In this document: positions 43,363-52,015 of the stretch, one piece after another | How positions within the stretch are numbered: the stretch's first letter is position 1 | Layout of the letters: the number at the start of each line of letters is the position of its first letter | Assembly: GCF_014203665.1 (NCBI RefSeq) | Contig: NZ_JACHJN010000014.1 | Location: 62,001 to 126,000 of the forward strand | Length of the DNA: 64,000 bases | Direction of reading: 5' to 3' | DNA from: Saccharothrix tamanrassetensis | GTDB lineage: Bacteria; Actinomycetota; Actinomycetes; Mycobacteriales; Pseudonocardiaceae | Position numbers and translations under genes: made by a program | Notes under the pieces: model-generated | Told to the model about the DNA's origin: nothing | Database searches by the model: none | What the model saw: only the letters and a program-made list of their open reading frames with translations

Positions 43363-43518
43363 GCGCACTCCTCCGCGGGCGAAGCCGACCGTCTTTCGAT
43401 CGCACAATGCTAGGTGAACGAGCGGCCGTTCAGGGCGAAATGCCTCCATTCCGAGTATATTCGCTGTCGTATGGCATAAGAGTCGTCGGCAAGCGCAAAC
43501 AACCGTAAAAATGCGGTA

Positions 43519-44118
43519 TCAGGCGCCGAGCGCGAGCGAAACCCCGGTGGCCGTGACGACCACCGCGACCGCGCCGTCCAGCACCCGCCACGCCGAAGGC
43601 CGGGTGAACAGACCGGACAGCCACCGTGCCCCGAACCCGAGGGACGTGAACCACAGGACGCTGCCGGCCATCGCCCCGAGCCCGAACCACCAGCGGTCCT
43701 CGCCGAACGACGTGGACGCGGTGCCGAGCAGCAGCACGGTGTCCAGGTAGACGTGCGGGTTGAGCCACGTCAGCGCCAGGCACGTGACGATGGCGGCCGA
43801 CGCCGCCCCGCCGACCTGCAACGCGGCCGGCCGCAGCATCCGGCGCACCGCGAGCACGCCGTAGCCGACCAGGAATGCCGCACCGGACCACCGGACGGCG
43901 GTGAGCGCGGGCGGCCACGCGGTGAGGACGGCTCCGACTCCGCCGACGCCCAGGGCGATGAGCAGGGCGTCGGAGGCGGCGCAGATCGCCACGATCGCCG
44001 GAACCTGTCGGCGGAGCACACCTTGCCGGAGCACCAGGGCGTTCTGGGCACCGATGACGACGATCAGGGACAGTCCGGCGCCGAGTCCGGCGAGCAGTGC
44101 GTACATCACGGTGGCCAC
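43519..44118 (-). CDS. lysE: LysE/ArgO-family basic amino acid exporter
   Basis: A 199-residue membrane exporter with six predicted helices. The signature GLSLIVVIGAQNALVLRQG near residue 14 and TWLNPHVYLDTVLLLG near residue 117 are those of the LysE family that exports lysine and arginine. The GTG at 44118 is used; an ATG at 44106 is also possible. It is divergent from a LysG-type regulator with 57 bases between, the classical lysE/lysG arrangement, so export is probably induced by high internal basic amino acids. Confidence 0.93.
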   Translation of the reverse strand: MATVMYALLAGLGAGLSLIVVIGAQNALVLRQGVLRRQVPAIVAICAASDALLIALGVGGVGAVLTAWPPALTAVRWSGAAFLVGYGVLAVRRMLRPAALQVGGAASAAIVTCLALTWLNPHVYLDTVLLLGTASTSFGEDRWWFGLGAMAGSVLWFTSLGFGARWLSGLFTRPSAWRVLDGAVAVVVTATGVSLALGA

Positions 44119-44175
44119 GCTAGGAAGGCATCGACAGTAAGACCAGCTACATTTCCTTAAGTATCATCAGCCACT

Positions 44176-45039
44176 GTGATGCTGGACGCGGAGTCGGTGC
44201 GCACGCTGCTGGCCGTGGTGGACGAGGGCACGTTCGACGCGGCGGCGCGGGCGCTGCACGTCACGCCGTCGGCAGTGAGCCAGCGCATCAAGGCGTTGGA
44301 GCAGCGCACCGGACGGGTGCTGCTGGTGCGCGCGAAACCGGCTCGCCTCACCGAGTCCGGCGCGGTGATCGCCCGTTACGGCCGTCAGCTGGCGCTGCTG
44401 GAGCAGGACGCGTTCGCCGAACTGGGCCTGGCCGAACGCCCGACACCGATCCAGGTCGCGGTGAACGCCGACTCGCTGTCCACGTGGTTCCGCGCGGCGG
44501 TGCGGGAACTCGCGAGCGACGACGGGATCGTGCTCGGCCTGCTCCGCGACGACCAGGACCACACCGCGGAGTCGTTGCGCCGAGGTCTCGTGGTCGCGGC
44601 CGTCACGTCGTCGCCGCAACCCGTGCAGGGGTGCGGCGTCCGACCGCTGGGAAGCATGCGCTACCACGCCGTGGCCGATCGGGCGTTCGCGAAACGTTGG
44701 CAGGACAAGGCGTTGTGCGATGTGCCGGTGGTGGTGTTCGACGAGAAGGACGACCTCCAGGACGCGTTCTGCCGGTCGGTCACCGGGCGCTCGGCCTCCG
44801 GGCACCGGCACCTCCTGCCGGACGGGCCGGTGTTCGAGGACGCCGTGGCGGCGGGCGCGGGTTGGGCGCTGCTCAGCGAGCACCAGGTCAAGCGGCACCG
44901 CCGGCTGGTCCACCTGCACCCGGACCAGCCGGTCGACGTGCCGTTGTACTGGCAGCAGTGGAAGCTCGACTCACCGCCGCTGAAGCGGGTCGCCGAGGCT
45001 GTTTTCCGTGCCGCACGAGGTGAGCTCCACGGGGCGTGA
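44176..45039 (+). CDS. lysG: LysR-family regulator of the amino acid exporter (LysG/ArgP type)
   Basis: A 287-residue LysR-type activator. The N-terminal winged helix reads VRTLLAVVDEGTFDAAARAL, then VTPSAVSQRIKALEQRTGR. The effector domain begins near residue 90 (TPIQVAVNADSLSTWF), typical of ArgP/LysG. The start is GTG 44176 or ATG 44179. The short AT-rich gap to lysE (GCTACATTTCCTTAAGTATC) probably contains its binding site. It should switch on lysE when lysine or arginine accumulates, as known for Corynebacterium LysG. Confidence 0.92.
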   Translation: MMLDAESVRTLLAVVDEGTFDAAARALHVTPSAVSQRIKALEQRTGRVLLVRAKPARLTESGAVIARYGRQLALLEQDAFAELGLAERPTPIQVAVNADSLSTWFRAAVRELASDDGIVLGLLRDDQDHTAESLRRGLVVAAVTSSPQPVQGCGVRPLGSMRYHAVADRAFAKRWQDKALCDVPVVVFDEKDDLQDAFCRSVTGRSASGHRHLLPDGPVFEDAVAAGAGWALLSEHQVKRHRRLVHLHPDQPVDVPLYWQQWKLDSPPLKRVAEAVFRAARGELHGA

Positions 45040-45049
45040 CGCACCGGCC

Positions 45050-46204
45050 CTACCGCACGGAGAACCCGATGCCCGCCTTCGCCAGCCGCGCGGTCAGCGC
45101 GTCGCCCATCGCCACCGCCGTGGTCACCTGCCCCGACGTCTCCGGCAGGTGGTCGAAAGCCAGGCACAGCGCGGATTCCGCGAGCATCTTGGCCGTCTCG
45201 TCGTAGCCCGGGTCTCCGCCGGACACCTCGGTCACCACCCGTTCGCCGCCGCCCTCGCCGAAGAAGACGACCTTGAACCACGACTCGGCCCGCTGCTGCG
45301 CGGTCGGCCCGTCACCGGCCTTCTTCCGATCCAGCAACCACTCGCGGGCGGGCGGGAGCTGGGCGAGCGCGACGAGTGCGCCCATCCCGCCCACGAGGCC
45401 GAGCGCGACCGGCAGCTTCCGCACCGCGATGTGGTGCCCGTAGGAGAACTCCGGCCCGTACCGGTCCAGCGCCGCCGCCGAACGCAGCACCACCTGCGGG
45501 TCGATGGTCGGCGCGGGCAGCACCCACGCGCCGATCCTCTTGTCGTGGCCGGGTTTCGCGACCTTGCCCCGCACGATCCGGCCGACCGGCCTCCCCTCCG
45601 CCCTGCGCCGTTGCCTCGCGACCGAAGCGGACGAGCGCAGTCGTGAGAACGCCGTCACCGCCGAGTGGAACGTGCCGCCGGAGAACGTGGCCGAAGCGCT
45701 GACGAACCCGTCCAGCGAGATCGGCACGCCCTCGGGCAGCCGTTGCACGGTGAAGTACGCACCGAGGTCGTGCGGGATCGAGTCGAACCCGCACGAGTGC
45801 ACCAGCCGCGCCCCGGACTCCACCGCCGTCGCGTGGTGGCGCAGGTAAGTGCGGTCGACGAACTCGGGCTCGCCGGTCAGGTCGACGTAGTCCGTGCCGG
45901 CCCGCGCGCACGCCGCCACCAACCCGTCGCCGTAGTGGACGTACGGCCCGACGGTCGTGACGACCACCCGCGCCGACTCGGCGACCGCCCGCAGCGAACG
46001 GTCGTCGGTCACGTCGGCGGTGAGCAGGTCCAGGTCGGCGCAGGCCGGGTCGATCTGCGCCAGCCGCTCCCGCACCGCCGCGAGCTTCGCCGGGCTGCGG
46101 CCCGCCAGCGCCCAGCGCATACCGCCGGGCGCGTTCACCGCCAGGTACGCCGCGGTGAGCCCACCGGTGAAACCGGTCGCTCCGAACAGCACCAAGTCGT
46201 ACAT
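45050..46204 (-). CDS. Saccharopine dehydrogenase-like / trans-acting enoyl reductase-family protein
   Basis: A 384-residue NAD(P)-binding protein. The Rossmann start VLFGATGFTGGLTAAYLA is followed by WALAGRSPAKLAAVRE and VVVTTVGPYVHYGDGLV. The conserved CGFDSIPHDLGAY near residue 135 matches the group that includes mycobacterial trans-acting enoyl reductases of lipid synthesis. A hydrophobic stretch near 275-295 (LPVALGLVGGMGALVALAQL) may touch the membrane. The ATG at 46204 has a GGAGAGG site. It is a single-gene unit convergent with lysG. The substrate is not known. Confidence 0.88.
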   Translation of the reverse strand: MYDLVLFGATGFTGGLTAAYLAVNAPGGMRWALAGRSPAKLAAVRERLAQIDPACADLDLLTADVTDDRSLRAVAESARVVVTTVGPYVHYGDGLVAACARAGTDYVDLTGEPEFVDRTYLRHHATAVESGARLVHSCGFDSIPHDLGAYFTVQRLPEGVPISLDGFVSASATFSGGTFHSAVTAFSRLRSSASVARQRRRAEGRPVGRIVRGKVAKPGHDKRIGAWVLPAPTIDPQVVLRSAAALDRYGPEFSYGHHIAVRKLPVALGLVGGMGALVALAQLPPAREWLLDRKKAGDGPTAQQRAESWFKVVFFGEGGGERVVTEVSGGDPGYDETAKMLAESALCLAFDHLPETSGQVTTAVAMGDALTARLAKAGIGFSVR

Positions 46205-46388
46205 CCGCCGCCTCTCCGAGATTTCGTCACATCGATCAACGACCGCAAGTATGCGGAGTGACGCAGCGGGTAGGGGCGTTCGCGGGCAGTTCACCCGCCC
46301 GCCTCCGGGCGATCACCCCATCGTGCTCGCGCGTCCCTACCGTTCCCCAGGCCCTTGTCCGGTACATCAGGAAGCGAAGGGTTTCGGC

Positions 46389-47780
46389 ATGTCAGGTCGC
46401 AGGGCCCCCATCGCGGTGGTCGCCGCAGGCGTCTTCATCGCGAGCACCCTCACCGTCGTCGCAACGTCCGACACCGCGTCGGCCGCCACCACCACCTTCA
46501 CCCCCTCCGCGGACACCTACGTCGACAACTCCGCCACCGGCACGAACCACGGCACGTCCGGCCAGCTCGGCGTGGACAACTCGCCGATCAAGCGGACCTT
46601 CCTCAAGTTCACCGTGTCGGGTGTGTCCGGCACGGTCGGCAGCGCCAAGCTGCGCGTGCACACCGACGACGTCTCCGGGTCGCAGAGCCCCGGCGGCGGC
46701 ACGTTCCGGTCGATGACCGACACCACGTGGTCGGAGACCGGTGTCACCTGGAACGACCAGCCCGCCATCGACGGCGCCACGCTCGGCTCGCTCGGCTCGG
46801 TGGCGCGCAACGCCTGGTACGAGGTCGACGTGACCTCCTACGTCACGGGCAACGGCACGTACAGCATCGGGGTCACCTCGTCCAACAGCGACGGCGTCGA
46901 CTACGACTCGCGCGAGTCCGGTGCGACCGCCCCGCAGCTGGTCGTCACCACCGGCACGACGCCCACCACGACCACCACCACGCCGCCGCCCGGTGGTGAC
47001 CCGGTGTTCGTCGGCGCGGGCGACATCTCGAACTCCGGTTCGGGTGACAGCGCGACCGCCGCGCTGCTCGACGGCATCCCCGGCACCGTCTGGACGACCG
47101 GTGACAACGTCTACAACAGCGGCACCACCGCGGAGTTCGACAACTACTACAACCCGACCTGGGGCAGGCACAAGGCCCGCACCCGGCCGTCGCCGGGCAA
47201 CCACGACTACAACACTAGCGGCGCGACCGGCTACTACGGCTACTTCGGCGCGCTGGCCGGTCCGTCGGGCCGGGGGTACTACTCCTACGACCTGGGCAAC
47301 TGGCACATCGTCTCGCTGAACTCCAACGTCGGCATGGCGGCGGGCTCGGCCCAGGAGACGTGGCTGCGCAACGACCTGGCGGCCAGCACGAAGCCGTGCA
47401 CGGCGGCCTACTGGCACCACCCGCTGTTCACGTCGGGCGCGAACCACGCCCCGTCGACGTCGACGCGCCCGCTGTTCCAGGCGCTGTACGACCACAACGC
47501 CGACGTGGTGCTGTTCGGCCACAACCACCAGTACGAGCGCTTCGCCCCGCAGAACCCGAGCGGTGGGCTCGACACGACCCGCGGCATCCGGACGTTCGTC
47601 GCGGGCATGGGCGGCGCCAGCCACTACGGCTTCGGCACCATCAAGCCCAACAGCGAGGTGCGCAACAGCGACACCTACGGCGTGTTGAAGCTGACGCTGC
47701 ACGGCAACAGCTTCGACTGGCAGTTCGTGCCCGAGGCGGGCAAGTCCTTCACCGACAGCGGCAGCACCGCCTGCCACTGA
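46389..47780 (+). CDS. Secreted metallophosphoesterase with an N-terminal DNRLRE domain
   Basis: A 463-residue exported enzyme. After the signal peptide (IAVVAAGVFIASTLTVVA, cleavage near SAATTTF) comes a DNRLRE beta-sandwich of about 165 residues (FTPSADTYVDNSATGTNHG, TTWSETGVTWNDQP). A Thr/Pro linker follows (PTTTTTTPPPGG), then a calcineurin-like phosphoesterase domain of about 260 residues. Its metal ligands are in GAGDIS, TGDNVY, SPGNHDY, YWHHPLF and LFGHNHQYERF, all intact. It probably removes phosphate from nucleotides or polymers outside the cell. The ATG at 46389 is used. Confidence 0.92.
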   Translation: MSGRRAPIAVVAAGVFIASTLTVVATSDTASAATTTFTPSADTYVDNSATGTNHGTSGQLGVDNSPIKRTFLKFTVSGVSGTVGSAKLRVHTDDVSGSQSPGGGTFRSMTDTTWSETGVTWNDQPAIDGATLGSLGSVARNAWYEVDVTSYVTGNGTYSIGVTSSNSDGVDYDSRESGATAPQLVVTTGTTPTTTTTTPPPGGDPVFVGAGDISNSGSGDSATAALLDGIPGTVWTTGDNVYNSGTTAEFDNYYNPTWGRHKARTRPSPGNHDYNTSGATGYYGYFGALAGPSGRGYYSYDLGNWHIVSLNSNVGMAAGSAQETWLRNDLAASTKPCTAAYWHHPLFTSGANHAPSTSTRPLFQALYDHNADVVLFGHNHQYERFAPQNPSGGLDTTRGIRTFVAGMGGASHYGFGTIKPNSEVRNSDTYGVLKLTLHGNSFDWQFVPEAGKSFTDSGSTACH

Positions 47781-47845
47781 TCCAGACCGCCGCACCCGGT
47801 CTTCGCCGCCGGGTGCGGCACCCCGCCCGGAAAGGAGGTCCCGCC

Positions 47846-49057
47846 GTGTACCTGTCCACCATCGACCGGCCCAGGACCGGGAGCTGGCGAGGGCTGAGCG
47901 GCAACGTCTTCGCGCTCGGCGCGGTCAGCCTGGTCACCGACGTCTCGTCGGAGATGGTCACCGCCGTCCTGCCGCTCTACCTCGTCGTCGGCCTCCAGCT
48001 CAGCCCCGCCGCCTACGGCGTGATCGACGGCGTGTACACCGGGGCGACCACCCTGCTCCGGCTGGTCGGCGGCTACCTGGCCGACCGGACCACCAAGCGC
48101 AAAGCCGTGGCGGGCTTCGGCTACGCGCTGTCGGCGGTGGCCAAGCTCGGCCTGCTCGCCGCCGGCACGTCCACCGCGTTGCTGGGCGCGGTGATCACCG
48201 CCGACCGGGCGGGCAAGGGGTTGCGGACCGCACCGCGGGACGCGCTGATCACGCTGTCCACCCCGACCGCCGACCTCGGGCGGGCGTTCGGCGTGCACCG
48301 GGCGATGGACGGGATCGGCGCGTTCGCCGGGCCGTTGGTGGCACTGGGTGTGCTGGCGGCAGCGGCCGACTCGTTCGACGCGGTGTTCGTGACCAGCTTC
48401 TGCGTCGCCGCGCTGGGCGTGGTGGTCCTGGTGATGTTCGTGCGGGACCACCGTTCCGCCGTGCCGGCCGCTCCCGTGCGTCCGGCTGCCGTAGTGGGTT
48501 TGTTGCGGGACAGGGGCGTTCGTCGGATCGTGCTGGCGGCTTCGGTGCTGGGTCTGGCGACCGTCGGCGACGGGTTCGTGTACCTGCTGCTGCAGAAGCG
48601 GGAGGGCTTGTCCATCGGCTGGTTCCCGCTGCTCGCGGTGGGGACGAGTCTGGTCTACCTGCTGCTGGCCGCACCGCTGGGCGCGTTGGCCGATCGCGTC
48701 GGCAGGCTGCCGGTGGTGCTGGGCGGGTATGTCGCGCTGATCGCGGTGTACCTGCTGATCTTCGGGCCGTTGGGCGGCCGGCCGTTGATCGCGGTCGTCC
48801 TGGTGCTCTACGGGTTCTTCTACGCGGCGACCGACGGCGTGCTGATGGCGTTGGCCGGCCCGCTGTTGCCCGAACGGTTGCGCAGCACCGGTATCGCGTT
48901 GGTGCAGAGCGGACAGGCACTGGCGTACCTGGGTTCTTCCGTGCTGTTCGGGCTCGTCTGGCAGTTCTGGGGTCCGGAGACCGCGACCCGCCTGGCCGCT
49001 CTCGGAGTGGCCCTCGCCCTGGCCGCCACCGCCGCACTGTTGGGACGTCGACCGTGA
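47846..49057 (+). CDS. MFS transporter
   Basis: A 403-residue 12-helix transporter of the major facilitator superfamily. It has the DVSSEMVTAVLPLYL motif in helix 1, ADRTTKRKAVAGFGYALS (motif A) and a second motif A copy, LGALADRVGRLPVVLGGYVA, in the C-terminal half. The GTG at 47846 is preceded by AAAGGAGGT, one of the best ribosome binding sites in the window. Its stop overlaps the start of the TolB-like gene. The DVSSEM subgroup is widespread in actinobacteria and the substrate is unknown. Confidence 0.92.
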   Translation: MYLSTIDRPRTGSWRGLSGNVFALGAVSLVTDVSSEMVTAVLPLYLVVGLQLSPAAYGVIDGVYTGATTLLRLVGGYLADRTTKRKAVAGFGYALSAVAKLGLLAAGTSTALLGAVITADRAGKGLRTAPRDALITLSTPTADLGRAFGVHRAMDGIGAFAGPLVALGVLAAAADSFDAVFVTSFCVAALGVVVLVMFVRDHRSAVPAAPVRPAAVVGLLRDRGVRRIVLAASVLGLATVGDGFVYLLLQKREGLSIGWFPLLAVGTSLVYLLLAAPLGALADRVGRLPVVLGGYVALIAVYLLIFGPLGGRPLIAVVLVLYGFFYAATDGVLMALAGPLLPERLRSTGIALVQSGQALAYLGSSVLFGLVWQFWGPETATRLAALGVALALAATAALLGRRP

Positions 49058-50016
49058 ACTCCCTCTCCACCCGCGCCCGCCTCGCCGTCACCGCCGTCGC
49101 CGCCCTGGCGTTGGCCGGGGTGGCGATCGGCTACACGTCCCTGTCCGCCTCCCCGGAGCCGGACATCCAGTCCGGGACCGTGACCGGACCCCGGTTGCAG
49201 GTGCTCAGCAACGGGAAGCTGTCCACCGTGTCGTGGAACGACCCGTCCGGGCCCCGCGAGGTGACCGGGCAGCGGTGCGACCGGGCGTACTCGGCCGGCG
49301 GGACGACCGCGTGCCTGCGCCCGGTGAGCGCGTTGAAGGCCGGTGAGCTGGCCGTGCTGGACTCGTCGTCGCGGGAGACGCGGACGGTGCCGCTGACCGG
49401 GTTCCCGAACCGGACCCGGGTGTCGGGCAGCGGGCGGATGGTCGCTTGGACGCTGTTCGTGGACGGGCACTCCTACGCGGCCAACGGGTTCTCCACCAGC
49501 ACGGGAATCCTGGACACCAGGACCGGGACGCTGGTGCAGTCACTGGAGGAGTTCACCTCCACTGTGGACGGACGACCGGTGCAGGCGGTCGACCGGAACT
49601 ACTGGGGTGTCACGTTCGCCGCCGACGACAACCGGTTCTACGCGACCATGTCGACCGGCGGACACCGCTACCTGGTGGAGGGCGACTTCGCGGCGCGGAC
49701 GGTGAAGGCGTTGGCGGACAACGTGGAGTGCCCCTCGCTGTCCCCGGACGGCAGGCGGATCGCGTACAAGGCGGCCGTCAACGGTGATCCGCAGCAGGGC
49801 TGGCGATTGTCGACGCTGGACCTGGCGACCATGGAGGTCACGCCGTTGGCGGAGACCCGGAGCGTGGACGACCAGCCGACGTGGCTGGACGACGACACCA
49901 TCGCCTACGGAATGCAGCGCAGCGACGGCGTGAACGACGTGTGGGCGGTGCCCGCCGACGCGACCGGCTCACCGAGCGTGCTGGTGCGGGAGGCGAACTC
50001 CCCCGCTCCGCTGTAG
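49054..50016 (+). CDS. TolB-like beta-propeller protein, membrane anchored or secreted
   Basis: A 320-residue protein with an N-terminal hydrophobic segment (RLAVTAVAALALAGVAIGY). TolB/PD40-type repeats follow, including CPSLSPDGRRIAYKAAVNGD and DDQPTWLDDDTIAYGMQRSD. Two early cysteines (GQRCDRAYS, TTACLRPV) may pair. The GTG at 49054 overlaps the MFS stop (GTGA), so the two are co-translated. Such TolB-like partners of MFS genes recur in actinobacteria; a role in sensing or assisting export is possible but not shown. Confidence 0.85.
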   Translation: MNSLSTRARLAVTAVAALALAGVAIGYTSLSASPEPDIQSGTVTGPRLQVLSNGKLSTVSWNDPSGPREVTGQRCDRAYSAGGTTACLRPVSALKAGELAVLDSSSRETRTVPLTGFPNRTRVSGSGRMVAWTLFVDGHSYAANGFSTSTGILDTRTGTLVQSLEEFTSTVDGRPVQAVDRNYWGVTFAADDNRFYATMSTGGHRYLVEGDFAARTVKALADNVECPSLSPDGRRIAYKAAVNGDPQQGWRLSTLDLATMEVTPLAETRSVDDQPTWLDDDTIAYGMQRSDGVNDVWAVPADATGSPSVLVREANSPAPL

Positions 50017-50036
50017 GGCCGGGAGGCGGCCCCGGC

Positions 50037-50465
50037 TCACGCGGTGAACCACCGGGTGACGACGATCCGCCCGTCGTCACCCGTCACGCGCAGCCGCAGC
50101 GCGCCGCGGGGCAGGTCGGACACCGAGACCCAGCCGTCCGCGCCGATGGGCGCGGTCCGTTCGCCGGTCGGGCTCTCCACGACGAGGTCCCCGGACGCGC
50201 CGGCCACCAGCACCCGGAGCACGCCCGCGTCGGCCTGCACGTCCAGCGACACCGCCCCGATCTCGAACGACAGCAGGTGCGGACCGTGGTCGGAGCGCAC
50301 CAGCTGCGGCGTGTCCGCCCACGAGTCGTGGGTGAGTTCGGCGAGTTCCTCGTCCAGCCGCCGGGTGGCCAGCGCCGCCTGGGCGGCGAGCTCCACCCAC
50401 ACCGGCACCGGGTCCACCTCCGCCGACACCGCACGCAGCCGCTCGATCAGCTCGTCGTCGTCCAT
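50037..50465 (-). CDS. Small protein coupled to the ECF sigma factor
   Basis: A 142-residue soluble protein, acidic at first (MDDDELIERLRAVSAEVDPV). A helical N-terminal third (WVELAAQAALATRRLDEELA) is followed by a beta-rich part (LLSFEIGAVSLDVQADAGVL, LRLRVTGDDGRIVVTRW). Its ATG overlaps the sigma factor stop by one base, so the two are translated together. It lacks a membrane helix and the zinc HxxxCxxC motif of common anti-sigma factors. It may still modulate the sigma factor. I do not recognise a named family. Confidence 0.8.
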   Translation of the reverse strand: MDDDELIERLRAVSAEVDPVPVWVELAAQAALATRRLDEELAELTHDSWADTPQLVRSDHGPHLLSFEIGAVSLDVQADAGVLRVLVAGASGDLVVESPTGERTAPIGADGWVSVSDLPRGALRLRVTGDDGRIVVTRWFTA

Positions 50466-51034
50466 CACAGCTCCCCGGCGAGCTTGCGCAGTTGCTCCAG
50501 GCACCGGCTGCGCGACGGCCCGATGCTGCCCACCGGCATGTCCAGCAGGGCCGCCACCTCCAGGTAGCTCAACGGCGGTGTGGTCATCAACGTCCGGATC
50601 AGCTGCCGGCACTTGTCCGACAGCTGGTCCACCGCCCGCCACAGCGCCCGGTCCCGTTCGGCGACCAGCAGCCCTTCGTCCGGCGGGGGCGTGTCGTCCA
50701 CCACCTCGGGCGGCGGCACGTCGCTCTCCCGCCGCCGGCCGGCCCGCCGCAGCAGCTGGAGGCACTCCCGCCGCGCGGTGGTCGCCAGCCACCCCGCCAA
50801 CCGCTCCGGCTCGGTCACCCGATCGAGGTTCTCCACCAGCCGCAACCAGGTGTTCTGCACGACGTCCGCGCAGTCGGCGGTGCTCAGCCGAAAGCCCCGG
50901 GCAACGGACCAGAGCAGCGCCCCGTACCGGGCCACCAGCTCGTTCCACGCCGCCTGGTCCCCCCGCGCGGCCGCCGCGAGCAGCTCTGCGTTGTCCTCGC
51001 CCACAGCCGGTGATTGTTCCGCACGGACACCCAT
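50465..51034 (-). CDS. ECF-type RNA polymerase sigma factor
   Basis: A 189-residue sigma-70 family protein with regions 2 and 4 only. Region 2 reads WNELVARYGALLWSVARGF, then DCADVVQNTWLRLVENLDRV. Region 4 reads LSDKCRQLIRTLMTTPPLSY, then VAALLDMPVGSIGPSRSRCL. The DVVQNTW and VGSIGPSRSRCLEQLR wording is that of a large actinobacterial ECF group. The usual zinc anti-sigma factor is absent; a small soluble protein is encoded just downstream. The ATG at 51034 is used. Confidence 0.92.
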   Translation of the reverse strand: MGVRAEQSPAVGEDNAELLAAAARGDQAAWNELVARYGALLWSVARGFRLSTADCADVVQNTWLRLVENLDRVTEPERLAGWLATTARRECLQLLRRAGRRRESDVPPPEVVDDTPPPDEGLLVAERDRALWRAVDQLSDKCRQLIRTLMTTPPLSYLEVAALLDMPVGSIGPSRSRCLEQLRKLAGEL

Positions 51035-51159
51035 GACAACCAGATGCCTTACCCAACCGTGCTGATGCGGTCCAACCGGGGGCCGACGACCCGTCCCTTG
51101 CAGTACACCTGCGATGAGCAGATATGTTCACAAGTGCATCAAATGAGCACTGGCCGGCA

Positions 51160-51945
51160 TCAAACCTGAACGACTTCGACGCCCCGCTCGCGGAACCGGC
51201 GCACGTCCTCCTCGCGGGCCTCGGTGTCCGTCACCAGCACGTGCACCTGGCTGATCGCGCAGATCGACGCGAACGCCCGAGCGCCGATCTTGGACGAGTC
51301 GGCCACCACGACCACCCTGCGCGCCCGTTCGGCGAGCATCCGGTTGATGTCCGCTTCCCCTTCGTGGTGGGCGGAAGCGCCCGCGTCGGGGTCGATCGCG
51401 TCCACGCCGAGGAACGTCACGTCCAGGCTCAGTCCACTGAGGATCCTGCCCGCCAACGGGCTCATCAGCTCGTAGGACTGCGGGCGCGCCACGCCGCCGG
51501 TGACGACCAGCTTCACCTGTGGCCGCACGGCCAACTCGTTGGCGATGTTGAGCGCGTTGGTGACCACGGTGATCACCCCGTCGCCTTCCGCGCCACCGAC
51601 GTCCGCGCTGGTCATCAGCGCACGGGCGACCTCGGTCGTGGTGGTGCCGCCGTTCATGCCGACCACGGCCCCGCGCGCGACCTGCTCGGCCGCGGCCTTC
51701 CCGATGCGCTGCTTCTCCCCCGCGCGGCGCACCGTCTTGTAGCGCAACGGCAGGTCGTAGGCCACCGAGTGCGCCACCGCGCCGCCGCGCGTCCTGGTGA
51801 GCAGCTGCTGTTCGGCGAGGTGGTCCAGGTCGCGCCGGATGGTCGCGCCGGAGACGTCCAGCTCCTCGGCGATGTCGTCGACCTCGATCTTGCCGCGCTC
51901 GGCCAAGAGCTCCAGCAGCGCGTTCAACCGTTCATACCGATTCAC
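51160..51945 (-). CDS. DeoR-family sugar-phosphate-responsive repressor
   Basis: A 261-residue DeoR-type repressor. The N-terminal winged helix reads RLNALLELLAERGKIEVDDI, then SGATIRRDLDHLAEQQLLTR. The sugar-phosphate-binding domain starts with RIGKAAAEQVARGAVVGMNG and contains GGTTTTEVARAL. The GTG at 51945 follows GGAGGTAGCC. It is the last gene of the operon with PfkB, aldolase and ROK genes and probably represses that operon until a phosphorylated sugar appears. AT-rich repeats in the gap 51946-52015 and in the promoter region near 54900 are candidate binding sites. Confidence 0.93.
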   Translation of the reverse strand: MNRYERLNALLELLAERGKIEVDDIAEELDVSGATIRRDLDHLAEQQLLTRTRGGAVAHSVAYDLPLRYKTVRRAGEKQRIGKAAAEQVARGAVVGMNGGTTTTEVARALMTSADVGGAEGDGVITVVTNALNIANELAVRPQVKLVVTGGVARPQSYELMSPLAGRILSGLSLDVTFLGVDAIDPDAGASAHHEGEADINRMLAERARRVVVVADSSKIGARAFASICAISQVHVLVTDTEAREEDVRRFRERGVEVVQV

Positions 51946-52015
51946 TGGCTACCTCCTGCGCACGAACATTAATGCACATTACAGATGCGCAGAAGTGTTC
52001 CCGACGCGCATGTCT

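Noticed and set aside
41536..43413. Plus-strand frame of 625 codons opposite the ATPase gene
   Set aside because: Shadow of the ATPase gene; its translation is Gln/Arg/Gly-rich with no motif.
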